Source: Bacteroidales bacterium (GTDB lineage Bacteria > Bacteroidota > Bacteroidia > Bacteroidales > P3). From it: 32,795 bases of DNA. A program made the position numbers and the translations under genes. The stretch lies in assembly GCA_017645585.1 (NCBI GenBank), contig JAGCOF010000011.1, positions 1 to 32,795 on the forward strand, given 5' to 3'. The notes beneath the pieces were generated by a model. That model was not told where the DNA came from, did no database searches, and worked only from the letters and a program-made list of their open reading frames with translations. Shown piece by piece: positions 7,401 through 15,536 of this stretch (positions within the stretch are counted from its first letter, which is position 1; every line of letters starts with the position of its first letter).

Positions 7401-8535
7401 TATTGTTGTAGCCGTTGTAGTTGCGGGTAGTGCCGTCGGAGAAGTGGAAGGTGATGTCGGTGACGCGCATGTATTTGATGCTGTTCTTCTCGGACCAGAA
7501 GAGTTCGTCGAAGAGATACTGCGCCGGCGTCCCCGGTCGCACAGGGCCCATGCAGCGCACCGTGCGCACCGAGCGATGGAAACGGTCCTCCTGCACGCGG
7601 CCACGGTCGTTGTAGGGCGTGACGGTAATCTCAATCTTGCTGATGGTCTTGGAGAAGCAGTTATACAGATTGAACTCGAGTCCAAACATGTAGTCGCTGC
7701 GGGCGGGCCGTATGCTCATAAAGAAGAGCTCCTGCCGGTTCATGCGCTCCTTGGTGCGTTCTACCTCGGCGCGTGTCTCTGCCTCCACCTGCGCTATGGA
7801 GTCGCTTTGCATGGCGACAACAATGCTGTCGGCCTGACGCTCCACCCTGGTGATGATGTCGGCCAGCGAGTCAATCTGCCGCTGCAAGGCGGCTTGACGC
7901 TCCTCCTGCTGACGCTTGATGACGTTGTGCTGCGCCACATAGACCTGCCAATCGGCCTGACTTGCAAAGGAACCCCACTCGGCCAGGCGTTCCAAAGCAC
8001 GCAAGCTGAGGCGTTGCGGGCTGCCACCGCCCAGGGATACGGTAAAGAAGACCGGCGTCTCCTCGGAGGGCTGGAACTCGTAGCCCAGCCAGACGATGTT
8101 GGTGTAGCGGCCATAGGTGTGGTCGGTGGTGTCAACCAGCAGCAGTCCACCCAATTGCTCCATGTCGATATAGGACCATTGCACCAACGAGCTGTAGCGC
8201 TGACGCCAATAGCTGTGCGACACCAGGTGCGGCAGCAGCTGTGCGGCCAATGCCTCGGGCAGGCGGAAGTCATGCTGCTGGTTCTGGAAGCGTATGTAGT
8301 GCTTGCCCCGAAGGATATAGGGTCCCGAGAGGTGGTAGGATTGGTTGTAGACATCGGCGGTTCCGGCTGCCTGGCTCACCTGCAGGTGCAGGTCGCCCGG
8401 CGGCATCACAAAGTAGGCGTCGTCCATGCAGGCCTCCTCGAGCGAAGAGAAGTTCCACGGATGCTGTGCCTGTGCCGAGGTGAATGGTGAAAGGTGGAAA
8501 GAGAACAGTACGCCCACAACGAGGAGCATTCTCAT
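7375..8535 (-). CDS. Secreted protein of unknown function with central coiled coil
   Basis: 386 residues if started at the ATG at 8535 (MRMLLVVGVLFS...), which begins a signal peptide ending AQAQ. The frame stays open to an ATG at 8586, but those extra 17 codons lie in a heptad repeat and overlap polA, so I reject them. Residues about 180-250 are a charged helix rich in Q, E and R (QQEERQAALQRQIDSLAD...), flanked by two globular parts; the C-terminal part has a conserved-looking segment with FDELFWSE and ITFHFSDGTTRNYNG. I do not recognise the family; it has the feel of Bacteroidales-restricted periplasmic proteins. The hydrophobic half of the signal peptide is itself encoded by a 7-bp repeat. 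The 3' end overlaps the MATE gene by 26 nt. Confidence 0.72.
   Translation of the reverse strand: MRMLLVVGVLFSFHLSPFTSAQAQHPWNFSSLEEACMDDAYFVMPPGDLHLQVSQAAGTADVYNQSYHLSGPYILRGKHYIRFQNQQHDFRLPEALAAQLLPHLVSHSYWRQRYSSLVQWSYIDMEQLGGLLLVDTTDHTYGRYTNIVWLGYEFQPSEETPVFFTVSLGGGSPQRLSLRALERLAEWGSFASQADWQVYVAQHNVIKRQQEERQAALQRQIDSLADIITRVERQADSIVVAMQSDSIAQVEAETRAEVERTKERMNRQELFFMSIRPARSDYMFGLEFNLYNCFSKTISKIEITVTPYNDRGRVQEDRFHRSVRTVRCMGPVRPGTPAQYLFDELFWSEKNSIKYMRVTDITFHFSDGTTRNYNGYNNIMKHALDR
8480..8507 (-). repeat. Heptad array inside a signal-peptide coding region
   Basis: Plus-strand units GTGAATG, GTGAAAG, GTGGAAA and GAGAACA in exact 7-bp register. On the coding (minus) strand they encode the FSFHLSPFT part of the signal peptide of the 7375-8535 gene. 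This array is in the opposite orientation to the junction arrays: its TGA-bearing strand is antisense, so the coding frame stays open. Confidence 0.65.
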
Positions 8536-8562
8536 ATTCCATTTCTCATTTTTCATTTCCAT
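8528..8562 (-). repeat. Heptad array at the polA/7375-8535 junction
   Basis: Plus-strand units ATTCTCA, TATTCCA, TTTCTCA, TTTTTCA and TTTCCAT. Read in the sense direction they are TGG- or TGA-led heptads (three of five carry TGA). The array fills the space between the polA stop (8568-8570) and the chosen start at 8535, running into the first codons. Confidence 0.75.
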
Positions 8563-8567
8563 ACCAT

Positions 8568-11195
8568 TTAGTGTGCTGCCAGCCAATTCTCACCCACGTC
8601 GATGCCCACGTCGATACTGATGCCATCCAGAGGCAGGGCGTTCTGCATCTCGCGTGTGACGAGCGCGCGCACCTCCTCTTCCTCGGGGCGGTAGAGGTCG
8701 AAAACCAACTCGTCGTGCACCTGCAGTATCATCTTGGTGCGCAGCTGACGACGCTGCAACTCGCTGTAGATATTCACCATCGCCAGCTTGATCATGTCGG
8801 CCGAGGTGCCCTGGATGGGCATATTGACGGCGTTGCGTTCTGCGAAGGAGCGTGCCGATGCGTTGCGGCTATTGATGTCGGGCAGGTAGCGGCGGCGACC
8901 CAGCAGCGTCTGGGCATAGCCATGGTTGCGTGCGAAGGTCTTGCTTTCCTCGATGAAGGCGGCAATGTCGGGATACTGCGCGAAATACTCGTCGATGAGG
9001 GCGGCAGCCTCCTTGCGGGGGATGCCGAGCTGCTCACTGAGGCCGAAGGCCGAGATGCCGTATACGATACCGAAGTTGACACTCTTGGCGTTGCGCCGCT
9101 GGTCCTTGCTCACCTCCTGCATAGGCAGGTGGTATATCTTGGCGGCGGTGGCGGCATGAATGTCGAAACCGTGCGCGAAGGCCTCGAGCATGTGGCGGTC
9201 ATGCGCCAACGAAGCGATGATGCGCAACTCAATCTGCGAGTAGTCGGCCGCCAGCAGCAAGTGGTCGGCGTCGGCAGCCACGAAGGCACGCCGTATCTCA
9301 CGCCCACGCTCGGTGCGGATGGGTATGTTCTGCAGGTTGGGATTGGAGGATGAGAGGCGCCCTGTGGCAGTGACGGTCTGGTTGTAGACCGTATGCAGGC
9401 GTCCCGTGGCAGGATTGATGAGCTTGGGGAAGGAGTCGAGATAGGTGCCCACCAGCTTGGTGATGGAGCGGTATTCGAGAATGAGGGGGATGATTTCGTG
9501 CCGGTCGGCCAACTTCTGCAGCACATCCTCGGCGGTACTATACTGCTTGGTGGACGTGCGGGGCGGCTTGTCGGTCACTTTCAGCCGCTCATAGAGCACC
9601 TCGCCCAGCTGCTTGGGCGAGCTGATGTTGAACTGCATACCCGCCAACTGATAGATTTTCTCTTCTATCCCCTGCCGTTCCGCCGTGAGACACGTGGCGT
9701 AGTCCTTGAGGGCCTGCACGTCGATGCGCACACCCTCGCGCTCCATGTCAATCAGCACATCCACAAGGGGCATCTCCACCTCGCTGTAGAGTTTATCGAG
9801 GTTGGCGGTGCGCATCTTGGCAGCCATGAGCGGATAGAGCTGCCAGAGGGCGGCACAAGAATTCGCGGCGTCCTGCGGCTCGAAGCCCAACTGCGACGAG
9901 CAGATGAAGTCGAGCGTGTGGCGCATCTCGGCGTCGAGCAGGTAGTGAACCATCTGCACATCGAAGACAACACCTTCGACCGTGCAATCAAGTTCGGCGA
10001 GGATGTATTTAAGGTTCTTGATATCGAAGCACACCTTGGTGGTGGCGGGGTCCTGCATAAGACGGGCAAAGAGCGGCACGTCAAGGTCACCCACCGAGGT
10101 GCTGAAGACGGTGTCGGCGTCGGTAGACAGCAAGACTTTGGGACCATCGAAGAGCAGCGCGATATCCTTGCCTTGCAGCGAAGCGAGCACCTCGCCCGTG
10201 AGAGGCATTGCCTGGTGGCTTTCGACCGGCTGCGGCTGCGGAGCCGTATCGAAGAGTGTGGGGGCTGGCTGAGGAGCCTGGTTGACCCAAGCCACTGCCT
10301 TCTCGGGCTGGTTGACGGAGAGGTCGGTGAAGACACGGCGTGCAAACTGACGGAACTCAAGTTCGTCGCACAGGCTGCGCAGCGTCTCATAGTCGGGCGT
10401 CTCCACCTTGAGGCTTTCCTCCTCAAAGGCTATCGGCGCCTCGAGGCTGATGGTGGCCAACTGCTTGGAGAAGAGGGCATCGTCGGCATGGGTGCGCACC
10501 ATCTCGCGCAGCTTGTCGTTCTTGATATCGTCAACATGGGTCACCATCTCCTCGATAGAGCCGAACTGCGCAATGAGCTTCTTGGCGGTCTTCTCTCCCA
10601 CCCCGCGGATGCCGGGGATATTGTCGGAGGCATCGCCCCAGAGGCCCAGCAGATCGATGACCTGACGCGGGTCGCTGACGTCGAACTTGTCGAGCACCTC
10701 CTGCACGCCCATAATCTGGTCGGGCTTGCCCATGCGGCCGAAGCGGTACATCTTGACATGCGGAGTGACCAGCTGCGCGAAGTCCTTGTCGGGCGTCACC
10801 ATCAGCACCTCATCGAAGCCAGCCCGCTCGGCGGCATGGCTGAGGGTGCCGATGACGTCGTCGGCCTCGTAGCCCTCGCAGGTGAGCATGGGAATGCGGA
10901 AGGCCTCAATCATGCGGTGCACCCAGGGCAGGCCAAGCTGTATCTCCTCGGGCATAGCGTCGCGGTTGGCCTTGTATTCGGCATACATCTCATGGCGGAA
11001 GGTGGGCTTCTGCAAATCGAAGGCCACCCCTATATGGGTGGGGCGCTGCGAGCGCAGCAGGTCGTAGAGGGTGGTGGTGAATCCCAGCACACACGAGGTA
11101 TTCATCCCCTTGGAGTTGACACGCGGGGTGCGGTTGAGGGCGTAGTAGGCACGGTAGACGGCAGCCATGCCGTCTATGAGCATCAGTTTCTTCAT
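8568..11195 (-). CDS. polA: DNA polymerase I, probably lacking proofreading
   Basis: 875 residues. The N-terminal 5'-3' nuclease (about 1-290) has the acidic sites (VAFDLQKPTFR, GYEADDVIG, VTPDKDF, GDASDNIPG) and the helix-hairpin-helix GVGEKTA. A Pro/Gln/Ala linker (305-330) follows, then a reduced 3'-5' exonuclease-like domain (about 340-470), then the polymerase with motif A DYSQIEL (D651), O-helix RRNAKSVNFGIVYG (700-713, K704, F708) and motif C QVHDE (H827-E829). In the exonuclease-like domain the expected D-x-E reads FDGP and the expected NLKYD reads NLKYI, so metal ligands are missing. It serves Okazaki-fragment processing and repair synthesis. The start overlaps the pdxA stop by 4 nt (ATGA). 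Confidence 0.97.
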   Translation of the reverse strand: MKKLMLIDGMAAVYRAYYALNRTPRVNSKGMNTSCVLGFTTTLYDLLRSQRPTHIGVAFDLQKPTFRHEMYAEYKANRDAMPEEIQLGLPWVHRMIEAFRIPMLTCEGYEADDVIGTLSHAAERAGFDEVLMVTPDKDFAQLVTPHVKMYRFGRMGKPDQIMGVQEVLDKFDVSDPRQVIDLLGLWGDASDNIPGIRGVGEKTAKKLIAQFGSIEEMVTHVDDIKNDKLREMVRTHADDALFSKQLATISLEAPIAFEEESLKVETPDYETLRSLCDELEFRQFARRVFTDLSVNQPEKAVAWVNQAPQPAPTLFDTAPQPQPVESHQAMPLTGEVLASLQGKDIALLFDGPKVLLSTDADTVFSTSVGDLDVPLFARLMQDPATTKVCFDIKNLKYILAELDCTVEGVVFDVQMVHYLLDAEMRHTLDFICSSQLGFEPQDAANSCAALWQLYPLMAAKMRTANLDKLYSEVEMPLVDVLIDMEREGVRIDVQALKDYATCLTAERQGIEEKIYQLAGMQFNISSPKQLGEVLYERLKVTDKPPRTSTKQYSTAEDVLQKLADRHEIIPLILEYRSITKLVGTYLDSFPKLINPATGRLHTVYNQTVTATGRLSSSNPNLQNIPIRTERGREIRRAFVAADADHLLLAADYSQIELRIIASLAHDRHMLEAFAHGFDIHAATAAKIYHLPMQEVSKDQRRNAKSVNFGIVYGISAFGLSEQLGIPRKEAAALIDEYFAQYPDIAAFIEESKTFARNHGYAQTLLGRRRYLPDINSRNASARSFAERNAVNMPIQGTSADMIKLAMVNIYSELQRRQLRTKMILQVHDELVFDLYRPEEEEVRALVTREMQNALPLDGISIDVGIDVGENWLAAH

Positions 11196-12229
11196 TTCAG
11201 CGGGTCGGCGTTCAGTTCGTCGTACTCATAGCGGTGCTTGAGAATATTGCAAGCCAGATAGACGGCCGAGCGGAACGACTGCTCGCTGGCCTGGTCCTTG
11301 CCGGCAATATCGTAGCCTGTGCCGTGGGCCGGCGAGGTGCGCACATAGGGCAGACCGGCGGTGTAGTTGACGCCCTCAGTGAAGGACATCAGCTTGAAGG
11401 GAATGAGGCCCTGGTCGTGGTAGAGGGCCAGCACGCCGTCGAACTTGTTGAACTCAGAGCTGCCAAAGAAGCCGTCGCTCGGGAAGGGGCCGTAGGCCAG
11501 CACGCCTTTGGCCTGCACATCGTCGATGACGGGGCGGATGACGGTCTTGTCGAAGTCGCCGATGACACCGCCGTCGCCGGCATGCGGGTCGAGGGCGAGC
11601 ACGGCAATCTTGGGCCGTGTGATGCCGAAGTCGCGCTTTAGGCTCTCGTTCATGAGCATCATCTTGTCGAACAGCAGGTTGTGGGTCAGGGCTGCTGGCA
11701 CATCCTTCAGTGCCAGATGGTTGGTGACGATGCCGATGCGGATGCGGTCACAGACCATGAACATCAGGCTCGAGCTGCCGAATTGATGCGAGAGGTATTC
11801 GGTGTGGCCGGGGAAGTCGAAGTCGTCAGCCTGTATATTGCGCTTGTTGATGGGCGCGGTGACCAGCACATCGACCTTGCCGGCCTTGAGGTCGTTGCAG
11901 GCGCGGTTAAGGCTCTCGCGGCTCAAGCGGCCGGCCACCTCGGTGCTCTTGCCGAGGTCGATCTTGATTTCCTCCTGCGTCAGGTTGATGACGTTGAACT
12001 TGCGGTCCTGCGCCTCGGCGGCATCGCGGATGCCGGTGAAGGTCATCTCCTGCGGCATCGAGGTGAGCAGTTTCTTGTGGTAGGAGGCCACCTTGGTGGA
12101 GCCATAGAGCACCGGCGTGCAGACATCATACATGCGGCTGTCGCCAAAGGTCTTCAAAATCACTTCGTAGCCCACCCCGTTGATGTCGCCGTGGGTGATG
12201 GCCACCTTTATTTTCTTGTCGTCTTGCAT
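11192..12229 (-). CDS. pdxA: 4-hydroxythreonine-4-phosphate dehydrogenase
   Basis: 345 residues, the usual PdxA length. It oxidises 4-phosphohydroxy-L-threonine with NAD(P), giving 3-amino-2-oxopropyl phosphate for the PdxJ step of pyridoxal phosphate synthesis. Landmarks are ITHGDINGVGYE near the N-terminus (11-22), GHTEYL (H142), and the three metal-ligand histidines by alignment with the E. coli enzyme from memory: H171 (TNHLAL), H216 (DPHAGDGG) and H271 (YHDQG). It ends in an ATGA overlap with polA, so the two are translationally coupled. A 151-nt gap separates it from the upstream aminopeptidase. pdxJ is not in the window. The ATG at 12229 has no clear TAnnTTTG box before it. Confidence 0.95.
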   Translation of the reverse strand: MQDDKKIKVAITHGDINGVGYEVILKTFGDSRMYDVCTPVLYGSTKVASYHKKLLTSMPQEMTFTGIRDAAEAQDRKFNVINLTQEEIKIDLGKSTEVAGRLSRESLNRACNDLKAGKVDVLVTAPINKRNIQADDFDFPGHTEYLSHQFGSSSLMFMVCDRIRIGIVTNHLALKDVPAALTHNLLFDKMMLMNESLKRDFGITRPKIAVLALDPHAGDGGVIGDFDKTVIRPVIDDVQAKGVLAYGPFPSDGFFGSSEFNKFDGVLALYHDQGLIPFKLMSFTEGVNYTAGLPYVRTSPAHGTGYDIAGKDQASEQSFRSAVYLACNILKHRYEYDELNADPLK

Positions 12230-12284
12230 TGTTGTGTTTGTTTTATCGTTTATTAACTCCTCTCCGCGCTCCCTGATAGGTTCT

Positions 12285-12360
12285 ACCCTTCACCGGTTGT
12301 TCGCTGGTATTTCGACGGAAAAAAGCGTTGAAATACCGTTAAACTACTATAGAAATGCAG
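12285..12360. repeat. Hairpin with possible 11-bp phasing (weak)
   Basis: GGTATTTCGACG (12306-12317) and CGTTGAAATACC (12326-12337) form a 12-bp stem with one G-T wobble and an 8-nt loop. In the left flank TTC recurs at 12289, 12300 and 12311, and on the right GAA falls at 12330 and 12352, consistent with an 11-bp register running inward from both sides. Sequence similarity between units is low, so this is only a candidate fourth member of the 11-bp class. It fills most of the 151-nt pdxA/aminopeptidase gap. I see no other gene or promoter there. Confidence 0.35.
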
Positions 12361-12380
12361 GAGTCATTGCGGAGCAGGTT

Positions 12381-13832
12381 TTATTTTTCAATCATGTCTT
12401 GCATCTGAAGGAAGGCGTAGAGCAGACGCGTGCCGTAGGCCGAAGCACCCATGCGGTAGCAGTGCTGTGGCTTGGTGAAGTAGGCCACGCCGGCGATGTC
12501 GAGGTGGATGTAGGGCACCTCGCCTGCGAAGTGGGCCAGGAACTTGCCGGCGGTGATAGTGCCTGCCTGCGGCGTGGTGCTACTGTTGCGCAGGTCGGCC
12601 ACGTCGCTCTTGATATACTCGTCGTATTCGCTCCACATGGGGAACTCCACCAAGCGCTCGAACACCTGGTCGCCCACAATCTTCAACAGGTTGAAGGGGT
12701 CGGCGGCATGCTGCTGCATGGCGGCGATGCCGAAGGTGCTAATGGCGCGCACGGCGGCGCCGGTGAGGGTGGCGGCGTCAATGATGAGGCGTGGATGGTA
12801 GTTCTTGGCGGCATAGGCAATGGCGTCGGCCAGGATGAGGCGGCCCTCGGCGTCGGTGTTGATTACCTCGACGGTGGTGCCGTCATACATGGTCAGTATG
12901 TCGTCGGCAGCATAGGCGTTGAAGCCCGGACGGTTGTCGGTCATCGGCAGCAAGGCCACGATGTGGACCGGCAGGTGGTTGTCGGCGGCGGCGAAGAGCA
13001 CCGAGGCCATGGTGGCAGCGCCAGCCATGTCGCTCTTCATCTCTTGCATGTAGTCACCGGGCTTGATGTTGAGGCCGCCGGTGTCATACATGATGCCCTT
13101 GCCAACCAGGCAAATGGGGTCATTCTGGTTCTTCAGGTTACGCGGCTTGTATTCCAGCACCACGAAGCGGGGGTCGTCGACCGAACCGCGGTTGACTCCC
13201 AACAGGCCACCCATGCGCAAGCTCTCTATCTGCTTCTTGTCCATGACGGTACACTTGACCTCCTCCATGTCGGAGGCGATGCTCTGCAGTTCATCGGCAA
13301 AGGCGGCGGCGTTGAGGTCCTGCACAGGCAGGTTCACCCACTCGCGGCACCAGAAGATGCGGTTCCACAGACGCTTGGAGGCCTCGAGGGCGGCGGGCTG
13401 CATGAAGCGGTCGTCGATGGTGAGGGTGGCCAGGTGGTAGGCTTCCTTGTTGCGGTAACGGTCGAAGCTGTAGTCGGCCAGCGTGAGGCCCTCCACCACG
13501 GCGGCCATCTCGTCGTCCAGGATGCCTTCGCCTGTGACGGTCAGGTCGGCCACCTTGTCTTCCTCCAGGCGCTTGAGCACCTTCATGGCACTTCGGCGCA
13601 GGCCCTCCTGGCTTTCGGGAGTGGGTTTCTCGCTGTCGAAGGAGAGCAGATAGAAACGATAGGGCAAGCGGTCGAAGACCAGGAGGAAGTCGCGCTTGTC
13701 GGCGCGGCGCTCCTTGACGAGGGCAAGCTCGCGGCGGCTGAGCGGCAGCGAACGGTCGCTCACTTCGTCGCCGTATAAGAAAAGCACATTGGCTTCAAGG
13801 TCTTTGGGTAGGGTTTCAAGATTGTAAGTCAT
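12381..13832 (-). CDS. M17-family leucyl aminopeptidase
   Basis: 483 residues. It removes N-terminal residues from peptides using two zinc or manganese ions. The M17 catalytic signature NTDAEGRL is at 325-332 (D327, E329, catalytic R331), and the other ligands are K245 and D250 (GKGIMYDTGG) and D268 (KSDMAG). The N-terminal 160 residues are a variable domain. It is probably cytosolic; no signal peptide is seen. The ATG lies 2 nt after the ABC-transporter stop, so the two are cotranscribed. pepA-type function is inferred from the catalytic signature; substrate preference is not visible. Confidence 0.92.
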   Translation of the reverse strand: MTYNLETLPKDLEANVLFLYGDEVSDRSLPLSRRELALVKERRADKRDFLLVFDRLPYRFYLLSFDSEKPTPESQEGLRRSAMKVLKRLEEDKVADLTVTGEGILDDEMAAVVEGLTLADYSFDRYRNKEAYHLATLTIDDRFMQPAALEASKRLWNRIFWCREWVNLPVQDLNAAAFADELQSIASDMEEVKCTVMDKKQIESLRMGGLLGVNRGSVDDPRFVVLEYKPRNLKNQNDPICLVGKGIMYDTGGLNIKPGDYMQEMKSDMAGAATMASVLFAAADNHLPVHIVALLPMTDNRPGFNAYAADDILTMYDGTTVEVINTDAEGRLILADAIAYAAKNYHPRLIIDAATLTGAAVRAISTFGIAAMQQHAADPFNLLKIVGDQVFERLVEFPMWSEYDEYIKSDVADLRNSSTTPQAGTITAGKFLAHFAGEVPYIHLDIAGVAYFTKPQHCYRMGASAYGTRLLYAFLQMQDMIEK

Positions 13833-13834
13833 AA

Positions 13835-15457
13835 TTATGTATGTGTTATCATTATTACTATTTTGTTGCGGCTAAGGGTATCGAGCATGTCGAGCAGGTG
13901 GCGGCGGCTGTCGTTGTCAAGCCATGCCAGAGGCTCGTCGAGCAAGAGGATGGGGGCGTCGCTTTGCAGCGCACGCGCCGTGGCAACACGCTGCCACTGC
14001 CCCATGCTGAGTTCGGCACCGCCGTCGAACATACGGCCCAGCTGGGTGGCATAGCCTTGGGGCAGACGGTCCACAACACTGTCGGCACCAGCCTTGCGGG
14101 CGGCAACGTCGGGCGACATCTCAAGGTGGTCAATGTCACCAAAGGCGATGTTGTCGGCCGCAGTGCAGTTGAAGCGCAGAAAGTCTTGGAAGAGCACCCC
14201 CATGCGGCGGCGCAGTTCCTCGAGGTCGAACAGGCGCAGGTCGGTGCCGTTGATGAGTACGGCGCCCTGCTGCGGGTCGTAGAAGCGGAGCAGCAGTTTG
14301 ACGAGCGTAGACTTGCCATAGCCATTGCGGCCCTCGATGCGGGTTATCTCCCCCACCCTGGCGGTGAGGTTGAAGTGCTGCAACACGTCGCGCTCCATGT
14401 CGGGATAGCGGAACGTGATGTCGCAGAACTCGATGGTCTCTATACGTTCGGGCATGGACACGGGCTTCTCGGGCGAGAACACCGTGGGCTCAAGGCCGAG
14501 GAACTCGAAGAGGTTGCTGATGAAGAGGCGGTTGTCATAGAGACCGGCGATGCCTGCCACCAATGCAGAGAGGTAGCCCTGCCCGCGACGGAAAGCCTCG
14601 AAGAGCATCACGAAGGAGCCGAGTGTGATGGCGGCGGCCACGGCCTGGCGCACCAGCAGCCACACTACCAGCAGCATAGCGGCGGCCTCGACCACAGCAC
14701 ACAGGATGTCGGCTGCACCGAGGCGACGCGAGATGCGGAGCAAGCGGCTCACCAGACTACTGCGCACCTCGACAAAGAGGCGGCGGAAGAGAGGTGCCAG
14801 ACGGTAAGCTCGCATCTCCTTGGCGGCCTCGCGCGAGGTGAGCAGGCTGCCATAGTAGGCCGTGCGGCGGTAGAGTTGCGTATTTGAGCGACGGAAAGCA
14901 TAGATGCAACGGGCCTTGTAGAGCCTCACGGCAAAGGAAGGAAACACGGCGACAATCATCACCACCACGACCCACCACGAAGCAGTGACCAGCAGGGCCA
15001 CCACACCGACAATGGAAATCAGCGAGCCGATGACAGCCATGCTGTTGTCGAGGATGCGTATCGGTCGCGAACCAGCCTCCTGTTGGGCACGGTGCAACGT
15101 GTCGTGGTAGGCGGGCGTGTCATAGTAGGCCATATCGAGCCGCGCAGCCTGACGCTGCACAAGGTCACTCATATAGTCAATCAGTCGCTGGGCAAGGACA
15201 TCGTTATTGATGCCGTTGAGCGCCGCCACTGCGCGGTTCAGCAGGAACACCCCGACCATCGCCAGCAGATAGGGCAGGCAGACCGTGGCAGGCAGCACGC
15301 CGCGCACAGCATCGGTGACGCTGTCGACCAGCAGTTTGAGGATATACAGGTTGGCAAGCGGCAGCAGGCTGGAGAGGATCACATAGAGGAGCCTCCTCCG
15401 GAACGAAGCGGGGTCGCACCGGCGCACCATCATCAGGGCTTGCCACAGGTTCTTCAT
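13835..15457 (-). CDS. ABC exporter half-transporter, permease-ATPase fusion with short C-terminus
   Basis: 540 residues. A membrane domain of about six helices (roughly 20-310) is fused to a nucleotide-binding domain (roughly 340-540). Walker A GRNGYGKST is at 376-384, the Q-loop Gln at 424, a signature of the form LSMGQ (483-487), Walker B ILLLDEP (503-509) and D-loop LD at 513-514. The H-loop histidine is H539, the penultimate residue, so the usual 30 to 50 residues after it are missing. The architecture is that of multidrug, lipid or peptide exporters acting as homodimers; the substrate is unknown. The start ATG at 15457 is directly preceded by an 11-unit heptad array. The stop is 2 nt before the aminopeptidase start. 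Confidence 0.88.
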   Translation of the reverse strand: MKNLWQALMMVRRCDPASFRRRLLYVILSSLLPLANLYILKLLVDSVTDAVRGVLPATVCLPYLLAMVGVFLLNRAVAALNGINNDVLAQRLIDYMSDLVQRQAARLDMAYYDTPAYHDTLHRAQQEAGSRPIRILDNSMAVIGSLISIVGVVALLVTASWWVVVVMIVAVFPSFAVRLYKARCIYAFRRSNTQLYRRTAYYGSLLTSREAAKEMRAYRLAPLFRRLFVEVRSSLVSRLLRISRRLGAADILCAVVEAAAMLLVVWLLVRQAVAAAITLGSFVMLFEAFRRGQGYLSALVAGIAGLYDNRLFISNLFEFLGLEPTVFSPEKPVSMPERIETIEFCDITFRYPDMERDVLQHFNLTARVGEITRIEGRNGYGKSTLVKLLLRFYDPQQGAVLINGTDLRLFDLEELRRRMGVLFQDFLRFNCTAADNIAFGDIDHLEMSPDVAARKAGADSVVDRLPQGYATQLGRMFDGGAELSMGQWQRVATARALQSDAPILLLDEPLAWLDNDSRRHLLDMLDTLSRNKIVIMITHT

Positions 15458-15459
15458 GA

Positions 15460-15536
15460 GTTGTCAGTTGTTAGTTGTCAGTTGTTAGTTGTCAGTTGTT
15501 AGTTGTCAGTTATTAGTTGTCAGTTATTAGTTGTCA
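15460..15536 (-). repeat. Eleven-unit heptad array between dciA and the ABC gene
   Basis: Exactly eleven 7-mers with no gap, alternating GTTGTCA with GTTGTTA or GTTATTA on the plus strand. In the sense direction each unit begins TGA or TAA (TGACAAC, TAACAAC, TAATAAC), so all frames are closed repeatedly. The array spans the whole gap from within the dciA stop codon (15534-15536) to 2 nt before the ABC start. It is the longest and cleanest of the junction arrays. Confidence 0.95.

Noticed and set aside
12306-12337. Hairpin as an intrinsic terminator of the aminopeptidase gene
   Set aside because: There is no U-tract after the stem in the minus direction, and the wobble pair favours the plus strand, opposite to the genes.
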